Under the pieces are notes generated by a model, which was not told the DNA's origin, did not search any database, and saw only the letters and a program-made list of their open reading frames with translations. From assembly GCF_000526215.1 (NCBI RefSeq), contig NZ_JAFQ01000004.1:3658001-3722000 (forward strand): DNA of 64,000 nt, given 5' to 3'. The stretch comes from Nocardia sp. BMG51109. GTDB lineage: Bacteria; Actinomycetota; Actinomycetes; Mycobacteriales; Mycobacteriaceae. The position numbers and the translations under genes were made by a program. Positions within the stretch are counted from its first letter, which is position 1; each line of letters opens with the position of its first letter. Shown piece after piece: positions 1-9,079 of the stretch.

Positions 1-136
1 CAACGGAACCGATCAGACAACCCGGCCGATTCATCGATTCGGCGCGGCAGAACGGGTGTGGGTGATCGGTTAGACTCGATGATTGCGTGCAGTGGTCTGG
101 AAAGCATTCGACTTGTGATCCGGAGGGGGAGTCACT

Positions 137-1111
137 ATGGAGACGCCGAGCTTGCTGTCGGCCAACTGGCTCGACTGGTACTACAGCCGCCATCTGGTGG
201 CCTGCGCTCGGTCGGGTACGCCGTTCGAGCAGTATGTGGAGGGGGTTCTCGGACGCTTCCACGATGATTTCCTCAATCCGGCGCCAACGGGGCGATGGGG
301 TGACGGTGGGTGTGACGGGGTGGCCGAGGCCGGAACGATCGCCTATGCCTGTTACGGCCAGCGGCCGGGGCGCAACGCCGAAGATGAGCTGGTCAAGAAG
401 ATCGGTGGGGACTTCGCGCGAGTGTACGACCAGTGGCCCGCGTTCCATACCTGGCGATTTGTGACCAACGCGCCCATGGGGCCGAAGGCGACGCAGACGA
501 TTGTCGATCTCCAGCAGGCACACGGCCCGGAGTCCGTACGCCCGTTGACGATTCGTGCGTTCGGTACCGACAAGCTATGGCGCGAGATCGTCGTGAAGCT
601 GGGCATGGACGTCCTGAACGAGCTGTTCCCCGGGGCGCCGGGGATCGCCCACGTCGAGCTGGAAGACCTCATTCCCTTGCTGGACACGCTGGGTACCGAT
701 GGCGAGGTGGTCGGGTCGATCAGCGCCGTGTCGCCCATACCGGCGACCAAGATGGACTTCAACGCCCTGTCGGAGGCGAGCCGGACAGAGTTCAACTCCG
801 GCCGGCTCCTGGCTCCGCAAATCGATCGGTGGTACGCGGAGTCGTCGGATCCCGGTCTCTACGACGCCCACGGCGAACGTTTTCGTGGTCTGTACCAGGA
901 GATCCGCGCTGTTACCGAGAGTCCCGGCGAGATCCTCGAGCGGCTCTACGTCGCGGTGGCCGGGCCCAACGTGCGCATGGACGGCACAAGAGCCAACGCC
1001 GCATTCGCCGTAGTCTCCTATTTCTTCGACTCGTGCCATATCTTCGAGATGCCGCCCGATGAGGAGGCCACGACGTCGACTGTGGAGGTGCCCGATGCTT
1101 TTGCCCACTAA
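137..1111 (+). CDS. ABC-3C system effector, nuclease-like
   Basis: 324-residue protein, first gene of a three-gene unit. Its N-terminus carries a conserved core with GDGGCDG at residues 55-61 followed by the strand IAYACYGQ. This layout is typical of the restriction-endonuclease-like domains at the N-terminus of ABC-three-component (ABC-3C) effectors. The usual lysine of the PD-(D/E)xK core is not obvious, so catalysis is uncertain. The C-terminal half is the probable coupling domain that binds the other components; it ends in a helical segment near residues 250-310. The start is fixed by a strong GGAGGGGG ribosome site seven bases before ATG 137. Its last 17 bases overlap the next gene, implying translational coupling. 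Assignment rests on gene order plus motifs; the exact C-terminal subfamily is not determined. Confidence 0.72.
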   Translation: METPSLLSANWLDWYYSRHLVACARSGTPFEQYVEGVLGRFHDDFLNPAPTGRWGDGGCDGVAEAGTIAYACYGQRPGRNAEDELVKKIGGDFARVYDQWPAFHTWRFVTNAPMGPKATQTIVDLQQAHGPESVRPLTIRAFGTDKLWREIVVKLGMDVLNELFPGAPGIAHVELEDLIPLLDTLGTDGEVVGSISAVSPIPATKMDFNALSEASRTEFNSGRLLAPQIDRWYAESSDPGLYDAHGERFRGLYQEIRAVTESPGEILERLYVAVAGPNVRMDGTRANAAFAVVSYFFDSCHIFEMPPDEEATTSTVEVPDAFAH

Positions 1112-1349
1112 GGGTGTATCGCCGGAACGTGCCCTTCTCACGGTCGGGTCGGAACTGCTCGAGGAGCTTCGCAGCCCGATGTCGGTGTCGGCGCTGTGGG
1201 AGCGCTACAGTGACCGCCAGCGCGCGGCGGTGAGACCACGTCGGATCACTTTCGACTGGTTCTCCCTGGCGCTGGCATCTCTGTACGCGATGGGCCTGAT
1301 CGACGCATTCGACGACGGCCGGTTGAGGCGTGCACATGTTCCTCAATGA
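1095..1349 (+). CDS. ABC-3C system middle component, MC6-like
   Basis: 84-residue protein starting MLLPTKGVSPERALL, followed by a compact winged-helix-like segment (VSALWERY, then ITFDWFSLALASLYAMGLID). This matches the small middle components of ABC-3C systems, which bridge ATPase and effector; the LPTK...SPERALL start is most like the MC6 type from memory. ATG 1095 is chosen because GGAGG lies six bases upstream; a longer reading frame from 1059 lacks this support. It overlaps the effector gene by 17 bases and the ATPase gene by 14 bases, so the three are made together. Confidence 0.72.
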   Translation: MLLPTKGVSPERALLTVGSELLEELRSPMSVSALWERYSDRQRAAVRPRRITFDWFSLALASLYAMGLIDAFDDGRLRRAHVPQ

Positions 1350-3081
1350 GATTTCCGCATCGGATCATCGTTTCAAAACGTTGTACTTCCGAGAGGGACT
1401 CAACATACTTCTCGCCGACCGCACTGCGCGGTCGGAACAGGGGGAGAGCCGTAACAGCAGTGGTAAGACGAGCTTCGTCAAGATCCTCCGCTACCTTTTC
1501 GGTGGTGAACTGCCGCCGGAGTTCAAGGCGGCCGAACTAACCGAACATTGCTTCCATGCCCAGCTCACCCTCCCGGCGTCGACTTCGACTGGACAGGAAG
1601 AGGTATCGGTGGACCGGGCGGTATCGCCCAGCAGTAAGGTGCAGGTCCACGGTTGGTCCGCGACCGTCGGCGAAACGAAAATGAAAGTCGACGAGTGGCG
1701 GGAGCTCTTGTCACGCCGGGTATTTCGCATACCCGAAGGCGTTGCTCGTCCCACGGTAGGCCAGCTGTGGGCGCAGCTGATCAGAACCTCGTTCCTCAAC
1801 CCCATCAAAGGTCATCAGGCGGAACCGGACTGGGAATCCGGTGTGAAACTGGGCTTCATGCTGGGCCTGTCTCCTGAAATTCTCGGCAAGGCCGGCGAAC
1901 TGGACCGGCTCACCAAGCAGAGCAAGGCAATTCGTAAGGCGGTTCAGGAGGGCGCACTCGCACACCTGTCACTCGACGAGTCGGCACTGCGCGCAGGTGT
2001 GGCAACCGCGCGACGGCGCCGCGATCGCATGCGCGAGGATCTCCGGGCCTTCAAGGTCGACGATCGCTACGCCGACCATCAGCGGGAAGCTGATCGGTTG
2101 AGTGCAGATATCCGCCGGCGGAACGAGGAAGGGCTGGCCCTTCAACGGCGACAACGAGAACTCGAAGACACCCTCCGTGACGAGATGGTCAGTGCCGTGA
2201 ACGACAGCTTGACCGCGAAATTGGATCGGGTCTATGCGGAAATAGGTGTGGCGCTGCCGGATACCGTCACTCGCCGCTACGAGGATGTCGCCGCGTTCCA
2301 TCAGTCTGTTGTACGCAACCGGCGCCTGTTCCTCGAACAAGAGCTCGAGGCGGTCCGTTCACGTCTCGCCGTCATCGACCGGGAACGCCGAGTCCTCGAC
2401 GCCCGGAGGGCGCAGGTCATGCGGTTGCTCAGCGAAACGGTCGCTCTCGATACATTCCTGAGTGCACAACGCGATCTGGCCGAACGCGAGGCGGAGGTCG
2501 CGGATATCGAGCGGCGACTCGACGCGGCCCAGTCGATCACCATGATCAACGACACCATCAAATTGAAGACCGCGGAACTGGTCGCGGCGGTGCGGGCGGA
2601 AACCCATGACCGATCCGATCAGCTCGACGAATCGATCGCCCTCTTCGGCGAACTCGGTGCGGAGATCTACACCGACCGCGAGGCATCCCTGCTCGTATCA
2701 CCCAGTCCCAAGGGAATACTCACGGTCGAGCCACAAATCTCCGGCGACGCGAGTTCCGGGATCCGCAGTGTGGAAATCTTCATGCTCGATATGGTCTGCA
2801 CGGTCGCGGCGATCAAAGCCGGGCGCGGTCCGCGAATCCTCGTCCACGACAGCCACCTCTTCGACTCGATCGACGGTCGGCAGGTCGCATCCTGTTTGAA
2901 TATCGGCGCCAGGCTCGCCGACGAAGTCGGATTCCAGTACATCGTGACCCTGAACTCCGATTTTCTAGCCAGCGTCGAGGCGCAGAGCGACGGGGCGTTC
3001 GATTCGGGGCCCTATGTCCTCGGAACCCACCTGACCGATGAGACCGAGACCGGTGGGCTGTTCGGCTTCCGTTTCGGATAG
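1336..3081 (+). CDS. ABC-3C system ATPase, DUF2326 family
   Basis: 581-residue SMC/RecF-like ATPase. A P-loop (NSSGKTS) lies near residues 40-46, and a long charged coiled-coil region runs from about 180 to 400. An ABC-signature-like segment (SGDASSGIRS) lies near 469-478, and a Walker B strand with ILVHDSHLFD near 501-510. The VHDSHLFD form is characteristic of DUF2326 proteins, the ATPase partner in ABC-3C systems, thought to sense invading nucleic acid and license the effector. ATG 1336 is preferred over the in-frame GTG 1330 because GAGG sits seven bases upstream. The gene overlaps the middle component by 14 bases and ends the operon; the next gene is convergent. Confidence 0.82.
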   Translation: MFLNEISASDHRFKTLYFREGLNILLADRTARSEQGESRNSSGKTSFVKILRYLFGGELPPEFKAAELTEHCFHAQLTLPASTSTGQEEVSVDRAVSPSSKVQVHGWSATVGETKMKVDEWRELLSRRVFRIPEGVARPTVGQLWAQLIRTSFLNPIKGHQAEPDWESGVKLGFMLGLSPEILGKAGELDRLTKQSKAIRKAVQEGALAHLSLDESALRAGVATARRRRDRMREDLRAFKVDDRYADHQREADRLSADIRRRNEEGLALQRRQRELEDTLRDEMVSAVNDSLTAKLDRVYAEIGVALPDTVTRRYEDVAAFHQSVVRNRRLFLEQELEAVRSRLAVIDRERRVLDARRAQVMRLLSETVALDTFLSAQRDLAEREAEVADIERRLDAAQSITMINDTIKLKTAELVAAVRAETHDRSDQLDESIALFGELGAEIYTDREASLLVSPSPKGILTVEPQISGDASSGIRSVEIFMLDMVCTVAAIKAGRGPRILVHDSHLFDSIDGRQVASCLNIGARLADEVGFQYIVTLNSDFLASVEAQSDGAFDSGPYVLGTHLTDETETGGLFGFRFG

Positions 3082-3122
3082 ATACGGGTGCCCGCAGCCC
3101 ACCGCTCGGTCCGGACCGCCCG

Positions 3123-3497
3123 TCAGGTGAGGGCTGTGTGTTTGATCTGGTCGAATTCCTTGGTGGTGATTGTTCCTGCGTCGAGTAGTTTCTTTGCGTC
3201 GGCGATCTGGGATACGGAGTTGGTGCCTGCGACGTCTCTGATGTATGTGTCCTGGGCGTCGCGGGCGCGTACGGCGTGTGCGGTGGCGCGGTCGGCCATG
3301 CTGTTTCCGCGCAGGATCAGGTAGAGGACGGCGGTGATCAGGGGCAGGATGATCAGGCTGACCATCCAGAGTGCTTTGACGACGCCCGAGGTGTCGCGAT
3401 CGCGGAACAGGTCGGCGATGATCGAGAAAAGCACCATCAGGTATGCAACGAACAAGAAGCTCATGATGATGAGCCAGAACACTTCCCACACAGACAT
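3123..3497 (-). CDS. PLDc_N and SHOCT domain membrane protein
   Basis: 124-residue protein with two transmembrane helices in residues 1-65 (cardiolipin-synthase N-terminal, PLDc_N type, with the short DRDTSG linker). It ends in a SHOCT motif near 95-122 (ISQIADAKKLLDAGTITTKEFDQIKH-like; here SVSQIADAKKLLDAG). SHOCT modules are short oligomerisation-type domains; this architecture is common in actinobacteria with no settled function. It lies 41 bases from the ABC-3C ATPase in convergent orientation and is probably unrelated to it. Confidence 0.75.
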   Translation of the reverse strand: MSVWEVFWLIIMSFLFVAYLMVLFSIIADLFRDRDTSGVVKALWMVSLIILPLITAVLYLILRGNSMADRATAHAVRARDAQDTYIRDVAGTNSVSQIADAKKLLDAGTITTKEFDQIKHTALT

Positions 3498-3783
3498 TTG
3501 CGATTGCCCTTCTTTGGCGACGGCAGTCCGCGGGTGGCCTGCTCGGAGGCAGGTCGCGGTGGGTGCCGCTGCGGCCGTGGCCGCGGGATAGAGGCCGTCC
3601 GGTCAGGCGTTCATGAAGCGCGAGTTCGTACGGCACTGAGGCTGTCGCACGCGGCTTGCGGATCGCGTGTCCTCCTATGAGTCGTGCCTCCAGCCTCGAC
3701 TACACGAATTCAAGGTAGTGCGAAGGACTCTCGTGTACCAGAGCAGAAGGTCCCCGATCCGGCATCGCCGGTGGCTCGCGGAT
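3498..3783. other. Intergenic spacer, no gene seen
   Basis: This spacer holds the upstream region of the SHOCT gene and the 3' flank of the MFS exporter gene. I see no coding frame with real gene character and no clear RNA gene or terminator hairpin. Confidence 0.4.
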
Positions 3784-5433
3784 CTACTCGGGATTGTCCG
3801 AGGCCGGGGTGGCGTCGATGTCGTTCCGGTCGGGTGCACCCACGGGTTGCCGGGGTATCCGCCCGGTGAAGAACAATGCTCCGACGGCGAGAAATGCGGC
3901 GAGGGAGAACGCGACTCGCAATGCGTCGAGGCGTGCGGTGGAGTTGACCTCGAGGATGTTCGCACTGGTGTCTTCGGGGACCGCGGCGCTCTCCAGTTTT
4001 GTGCGCAGTTCCGTATCGGACAGGAACGGGACGCCGGTGGCCAGTTCGGTGGTGGCCTGTTCTTTCACCGACGGTGGTACGGCGGGGTCGGCTTGGATTC
4101 CGGCGACGATCGAGGCGCTCAGGGTTGCGATGAGTACCGATCCGATCAATGCCGTCCCCAGGGAGGCGCCGAGATTGGTGGCCGTGTTCTGTAGTCCGCC
4201 GACCTCGGCGCTCTGCGAATCGGTCACGGCCGACACGGTGACGGCGCCGAGTTGTGCTGCCAGAGCGCCCAATCCGAGGCCCAGCAGCACCATGGGGACG
4301 GCGACGACGGCGGCATTGGCGCCGGGATCCATGCCCGCCACGAGGAACAGGATGCCGGCGATCATCGACATCAGGCCCAACCGGACGACGCGGCGGGGGC
4401 TCGCGTGCGGCCAGAGTTTGGGGATTCCGCCCGCGGCTACCAGCAGCGCCAAGGACAGGGGGAGAATTCGGAGCCCGGTCTGTAGCGCGTTGAGTTCGAG
4501 CACCACCGACAGGAACAGGGGGACGGCGAAGAACACTCCGGCCTGCACCGTGAATTGGGCGAAGAACATGCTGAGTCCGCCGGTGAGCTGCCGATTCCGC
4601 AGCAGCCGGGGGTCGATCAGCGGTTCGCCGCCGCGGTCGGCCAGATGGGTTTGCCACCGTAGGAAGACGTACAGCAGCACCGAGCCGCCGAGCAGCAGCC
4701 ATACCACCGGGGACAGTCCGAGGATCTCCGTTCCGCCGGGCTTGGCCTGGATCCAGCCCCACTCGCTCGACCGCAGCACACCGAAGACGAGCATGCCCAG
4801 GCTCAGCACCGACAGGGCCGAGCCGGCCAGGTCGAGATGTACCTTCGCGGGTGCGACGTCCTTGATCCGGCGGAGCATCAGCAGAATGATCACCACGAGG
4901 ACGACCTCGCCGAGGAAGACGTACCGCCACGAGGCGAACGTGGTCACGGCGCCGCCGATGAGCGGGCCCGCCGCGATCGCCGCCGCCCCGGCCGCGGCCA
5001 CCAGACCGTAAGCGGCCGAACGTCGTTCGGGCGGGAAGTTCGCGGCGACCAGGGCGACGATCGCGGGCATGATCAACGCGGCGCCGATTCCCTCGAGCAG
5101 AGACCAGCCGATCAGCAGCACCGTCAGGTTCGGCGCCACGGTGGTGACGAACGAGCCCAGTCCGTAGATGCCGAGGCCGACTGCGAATGCCCGGCGCCGG
5201 CCCAGGATCGTCCCTATTTTGCCGCCGGTGATCATCAGGGTCGCCATCACGAGCGTGTACAAGGTGACGGCCGTCTGGATGCCGGTGATCGTGGTGCCGA
5301 GGTCCGCGGCCACGGTGGCCAGGGATACGTTCATCACGGAGGCGTCCAGTGTCATCAGGAACTGGCTGGACGCCAGCACGGTGAGCACCAGGCCGGAGCC
5401 TGTTGCCGCGGTTGGCTTTCGGTCCGTTGCCAT
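3784..5433 (-). CDS. DHA2-type MFS multidrug exporter
   Basis: 549-residue integral membrane protein, the usual length for 14-helix DHA2 (EmrB/QacA-like) proton antiporters. The first helix contains the family motif LDASVMNVSLATV. Motif A is present as GKIGTILGRRRAF after helix 2, and the motif C-like ...GAAAIAAGPLIGG lies in helix 5. The C-terminal tail after the last helix is short and hydrophilic. A GAGGAG site lies about nine bases before ATG 5433. It follows the DUF2252 gene by 67 bases on the same strand and may be cotranscribed. Fragments resembling its N- and C-terminal coding sequence recur in the scar at 9155-9246. Substrate cannot be told from sequence. Confidence 0.85.
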   Translation of the reverse strand: MATDRKPTAATGSGLVLTVLASSQFLMTLDASVMNVSLATVAADLGTTITGIQTAVTLYTLVMATLMITGGKIGTILGRRRAFAVGLGIYGLGSFVTTVAPNLTVLLIGWSLLEGIGAALIMPAIVALVAANFPPERRSAAYGLVAAAGAAAIAAGPLIGGAVTTFASWRYVFLGEVVLVVIILLMLRRIKDVAPAKVHLDLAGSALSVLSLGMLVFGVLRSSEWGWIQAKPGGTEILGLSPVVWLLLGGSVLLYVFLRWQTHLADRGGEPLIDPRLLRNRQLTGGLSMFFAQFTVQAGVFFAVPLFLSVVLELNALQTGLRILPLSLALLVAAGGIPKLWPHASPRRVVRLGLMSMIAGILFLVAGMDPGANAAVVAVPMVLLGLGLGALAAQLGAVTVSAVTDSQSAEVGGLQNTATNLGASLGTALIGSVLIATLSASIVAGIQADPAVPPSVKEQATTELATGVPFLSDTELRTKLESAAVPEDTSANILEVNSTARLDALRVAFSLAAFLAVGALFFTGRIPRQPVGAPDRNDIDATPASDNPE

Positions 5434-5500
5434 GAGTCGACTCCTCGTATCTTGCTGCGGAAGAACCCCTTTCGCGGTCTCGTTGCTGGGGCGCCGTGGG

Positions 5501-6985
5501 TCAGATTCCCGTGTGCGCGGTGATGCGGTGCCGATCGATCGCCTTGGTCAGCTCCGCATGGTCGCGGTCGTTCTGTTCGGCGTAGGTTGCCGCGAATTCG
5601 GTCAGGGCGTAATCGAATTCGGTGCCGGTCCCGAGGTAGGCGGCAATCGCGATCCGGTCCCCGGACCGGGCGTGGGCGAAGGCGAGGACTCGGCCGCACA
5701 GTCGCCCGTACAACGTCATGAAGTCGGGCGCCATCGTCTCGATCACCGCCGAACCTTTGCCGTCACGGAGCTGACGTATATAGAAGTCGCGCTCCACGCC
5801 GTCGGGGCCCGGGTTGCGAGTCCAGCCCAGGAAGATGTCGCTGGCGGATTGCATCAGTTGCTGCCCGGTGACCACCCGTTCGCCTTCGGTCGTGAACGGC
5901 GGGCCTTCGACGTAATCCGCGAGGACCGACCTGCTTGCCTCTTTGACCTGGAGAAACAGTGGGTCACCGTCGTCGGCCCCGAGTAGCAGGGCGATCCATG
6001 TGCGGGTTCCGACGCTGCCGACACCGACCACTTTGCGCGCGAACTGGACCAGCCGATACTGCTCGATCAGGAGGCGCCGATCTCGTTGCAGTGTGCGGGT
6101 GTATGCGTCGAGTCGCTGGTGCAGGTCTCGATACAGCGATTCCCCATCGGTTTCGGTGTACAACTCTTCGATCGGGACTATCAGTGGCGGATCGCTGACG
6201 ATACGTCTCGTACCGTCCACGACCCTGGTCAGCTTCGACAAGGCTTGGATGCTGTCGCGGCGCCGCGCCTTCTGCAATGCCGAGCGGGTCCGTTTGCGCT
6301 GTGCTGAATCGAGTTGGGTGCGAAGGGCTTCGAGTTCGGCCGCGGCGTCGATGCGGGAATACCAGACCGCCAGATTCCCCCGTTGCGCCTGCCCGGTCAT
6401 GGTCTCGCGGTATTCGGCGGCGCAGGCCCGCACCACCCTGTTGCATTGTTTGCCGGTGAATCCGTTCGCGGCCGCCGCGATCGCCAGGCTCGCGGCCAGT
6501 CGCTTGACATCCCATTCGAACGGTCCGGGATACGTTTCGTCGAAGTCGTCGACGTCGAATGCGAGCCTGCGTTCGGGAGTGGCGAAGAGCCCGAAGTTGC
6601 TCAGGTGGGCGTCCCCGCACAGCTGGGTGCGCAGGCCGGTGGCAGGCGTGTGGGACAGGTCGTCGGTCATGACCGCGGCCGCGCCTCGATAGAAGGAGAA
6701 CGCCGAGGCCGCCATGCGGCCGTAGCGGATCGGGACGAGCTCCGCGACCCGATCGCCGGCCTGACGCTCGAGCAGGCCGACGGGATCGCGTGTCGCGGTG
6801 CTGTCGTGCTGCGCGAGCGCGGCGAGCGGAAGGTCGCGGCGCGCAGCCTTCCCGTGTCGCGCCCGTTCGCTCCTGGTCCGGTATGCGGTAACACCGTCGC
6901 CACGCGGATCCGCCGACTCCCGGCGCAGGCATTGCAACTTTTCGTGCTCGGCGTTATCGAGCAGTTCGTTTCGTGCGGCATTCAT
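5501..6985 (-). CDS. DUF2252 family protein, kinase-like
   Basis: 494-residue cytosolic protein of the DUF2252 family, which is distantly related to the aminoglycoside-phosphotransferase/protein-kinase fold. Diagnostic segments include RYGRMAASAFSFYRG, LCGDAHLSNFG (catalytic-loop-like HLSNFG) and AFDVDDFDET (DFD-like metal-binding segment), then FEWDVKRLA. No substrate is known for the family. The start at ATG 6985 is chosen over upstream in-frame codons because homology-like sequence begins soon after it and a GAGGCGG element precedes it. It lies 67 bases upstream of the MFS gene on the same strand, a likely two-gene operon. Confidence 0.8.
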   Translation of the reverse strand: MNAARNELLDNAEHEKLQCLRRESADPRGDGVTAYRTRSERARHGKAARRDLPLAALAQHDSTATRDPVGLLERQAGDRVAELVPIRYGRMAASAFSFYRGAAAVMTDDLSHTPATGLRTQLCGDAHLSNFGLFATPERRLAFDVDDFDETYPGPFEWDVKRLAASLAIAAAANGFTGKQCNRVVRACAAEYRETMTGQAQRGNLAVWYSRIDAAAELEALRTQLDSAQRKRTRSALQKARRRDSIQALSKLTRVVDGTRRIVSDPPLIVPIEELYTETDGESLYRDLHQRLDAYTRTLQRDRRLLIEQYRLVQFARKVVGVGSVGTRTWIALLLGADDGDPLFLQVKEASRSVLADYVEGPPFTTEGERVVTGQQLMQSASDIFLGWTRNPGPDGVERDFYIRQLRDGKGSAVIETMAPDFMTLYGRLCGRVLAFAHARSGDRIAIAAYLGTGTEFDYALTEFAATYAEQNDRDHAELTKAIDRHRITAHTGI

Positions 6986-7401
6986 AGAATCCGCCTCAAT
7001 CGGCGGCGAATATCGCCGCCACTGGATTTCATTCGCGCAGGGGTCTGATGTGGTCGACACCGCTCGGACGGCGCCGACATCGGGTGCGATGATCAGCACC
7101 GACCACCACGGGTACTACGGCAGCTACAGAATCAGCATGCGCCCCGAACGGATGATCCGATAGGGGGTACGCCAGAACGCCCGAATGAGTCCTGCGCCGC
7201 CGGTCACCGCCGGCGCGTGCAAGGCACCTTTCGCGCACTCCGGCACACTGATGATCACCTGCATGGACGCAGCGGTAGCCGGACCGTTCCGGCGTGTACG
7301 CGCCCGGTGACTGGCTCGGACCGTTCTGTGCAGGTAGTGCGTAGAACCCCGACCCATGGCGGTAGGGAACCAGTCGAACACCGGGGGCGAGGACTACGTG
7401 A
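6986..7401. other. Spacer upstream of the DUF2252 gene
   Basis: About 416 bases that should contain the promoter of the minus-strand DUF2252 gene. A minus-strand frame at 7124-7381 exists but shows no recognisable domain and poor gene character. No RNA gene was recognised. Confidence 0.35.
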
Positions 7402-7716
7402 CGGTCGAAGAGGTGTTCTAATTCGCTGGCGGCCATGTTCGACAAGCTCGCCACCGACGGTGCACTCCAGATCGACGATCCACACCTGGCGGCAACCCAG
7501 TTCAACTGGCTGCTGATGGCCGAACCGCTCGAACGCGCCATGCTCCTCGGTATCGACGACACCCCACCCGCAGCAGAACTCGACCGCTACGCCGAGCACG
7601 CGGTGCGCACCTTCCTCGCCACACACCGAACGGCCCAGCCGGACCAGTGGCCACAGATGTGCCTTGCCCGCAGAACCGTTGCCAGTCTATTATTAGACCG
7701 TTCAACGGTTTATTAA
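7402..7716 (+). pseudogene. C-terminal remnant of a TetR regulator
   Basis: The frame from 7402 (just after a stop) to 7716 encodes only a ligand-domain tail. It reads LAAMFDKLATDGAL, then DPHLAATQFNWLLMAEPLERAMLLG, then YAEHAVRTFLATH. This pattern is typical of the C-terminal half of AefR-like TetR proteins (TetR_C_7 type). The helix-turn-helix half is missing, and the upstream bases do not encode one in any frame. Its end runs into the operator of the following intact TetR gene. It is probably an inactive fragment left by deletion, although an in-frame ATG at 7435 could give a 93-residue peptide. Confidence 0.6.
7693..7713. promoter_or_regulatory. Palindromic operator of the TetR gene
   Basis: The sequence ACCGTT-C-AACGGT (7697-7709) is a perfect inverted repeat around one base, extended imperfectly by AT-rich flanks. 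It lies 25 bases upstream of the GTG start of the TetR gene, the expected position for autoregulation. The protein-site pairing is inferred. Confidence 0.55.
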
Positions 7717-7733
7717 TTGCGGAGGGAGTTGGA

Positions 7734-8459
7734 GTGGCCCGAACGGTGGATCCGGCGGCCTACGCAGTGCGGCGCGGCGAGATCCTCGACGCCGCACAGC
7801 GTTTGCTCATCGCCAAGGGCTATGCCCAGATGAGCATCCAGGACGTGCTCGGCGACCTGGGTATCTCCCGGGGCGCGCTGTACCACTACTTCGGCTCGAA
7901 GCAGGCTCTGCTGGCCGGGGTCGTGGAGCGGACCGCGGAGACGATACGAGCCCAGCTCGAGCCGGAAACTCACGCGGAGGGCCGCGATCCGCTCGCCAAG
8001 CTCGGCCGAATGTTCGCGGCACTCGCGGGCTGGAAGACCGGGCATCGCACCGGGTTGGTTGCACTACTCGAGGTGTGGCAATCCGATCATAATGCTCTGT
8101 TGCGGCAGCGAACCCGTGCAATCACCACAGAGCGGTTGGCGCCGCTGTTCGGGCAGGTCATCGAACAAGGTGTCGGCGAGGGCGTGTTCACTGTGCCCGT
8201 CCCCGGCAACTTCGGCCGCGTTCTGGTGGATCTGATCCACGACCTGAACGGGCGGCTGGCCGAGCTGTTCCTCGCCTCCGAGCCGGTGAACTCCGAGTCC
8301 GCGCAGATAACCCTGGACACAATCGACCGAACCGTCACCTCGTATACCGCTGCGATCGAACGGATGCTGGGGGTTCCATCAGGGGCGATCACCTTGGTGG
8401 AGCCATCGATCCTGCACGCCTGGTTCGATCCGAATTCAGATAAGAAAGACTCGATATGA
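7734..8459 (+). CDS. TetR family transcriptional regulator
   Basis: 241-residue repressor. The N-terminal DNA-binding domain is evident (RRGEILDAAQRLLIAKGY, then MSIQDVLGDLGISRGALYHYFGSKQALL). The C-terminal half is a helical ligand-binding domain that I cannot assign to a ligand. The GTG at 7734 is chosen because GGAGGGA lies six bases upstream; longer in-frame starts run through the operator. The stop overlaps the start of the next gene (ATGA at 8456-8459), so regulator and small membrane protein are coupled and are probably both controlled through the palindrome at 7693-7713. Confidence 0.88.
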   Translation: MARTVDPAAYAVRRGEILDAAQRLLIAKGYAQMSIQDVLGDLGISRGALYHYFGSKQALLAGVVERTAETIRAQLEPETHAEGRDPLAKLGRMFAALAGWKTGHRTGLVALLEVWQSDHNALLRQRTRAITTERLAPLFGQVIEQGVGEGVFTVPVPGNFGRVLVDLIHDLNGRLAELFLASEPVNSESAQITLDTIDRTVTSYTAAIERMLGVPSGAITLVEPSILHAWFDPNSDKKDSI

Positions 8460-8902
8460 AAATCGCACTCATCGTTCTGCTGATCCTGTACTGCGTACAG
8501 TCGCTGGTGAGATTCGCCGTGCACTTCCTGCTGCCCTACGACAAGCGGATCCGGGCGATGGAGCGCAACTACAGCCAGAACCACCGGGTCATCGCCATCT
8601 ACGACGACATCACCTTGCTGGTACAGGTAATCCTCGTCGTGTTGCTGTTCGCGACGGGCATGGACGCACTGAGCTTCCTCACCGGCCTGTTCGTCGGAAT
8701 GAGCTTGATACAGATCTACTTCCACCGCTTCATCCACCCGCTGGCGCCCGACAAGCTCCCGGAAAGCCCATACCCGCCGGTCAAGCTGATGTCGTGGGCT
8801 ATTCAGGCACGCCCGGCGTTCGCCTGGCGCGAATACCTGCTCATGGCCGCACTGTCGATCTGGGGACTGTACGCCCTGATCGACGACATCCTGGCCAACT
8901 GA
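8456..8902 (+). CDS. Small four-helix membrane protein
   Basis: 148-residue hydrophobic protein with about four predicted membrane segments: near 2-25, 50-68, 70-90 and 125-145. Charged loops carry PYDKRIRAMERNY and FHRFIHPLAPDKLPESPYPP. I do not recognise a family. It shares a 4-base overlap with the TetR gene, so it is most likely the regulated target, perhaps a stress or efflux-related membrane protein; that role is inference from the arrangement only. Confidence 0.7.
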   Translation: MKIALIVLLILYCVQSLVRFAVHFLLPYDKRIRAMERNYSQNHRVIAIYDDITLLVQVILVVLLFATGMDALSFLTGLFVGMSLIQIYFHRFIHPLAPDKLPESPYPPVKLMSWAIQARPAFAWREYLLMAALSIWGLYALIDDILAN

Positions 8903-9079
8903 CAGTTCCGATTCGAACAGGAAAGGCGGCCGGTGATTTTGACACCGCCCCCGCCAGCGGCGGGTTCGATTCAGCCAAGCTCACTTCCGACCTCGGAGCC
9001 GTGGAGTAGTCCGAACGGTGGACGGAGCGCGTGGCACGCCATCGAACACCCGTTCGTCAGAAACCGCGAAAGTCGAGGG

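Noticed and set aside
7124..7381. A minus-strand frame of 85 codons between the DUF2252 gene and the TetR remnant
   Set aside because: No ribosome site, family or membrane pattern supports it; it was left as spacer.
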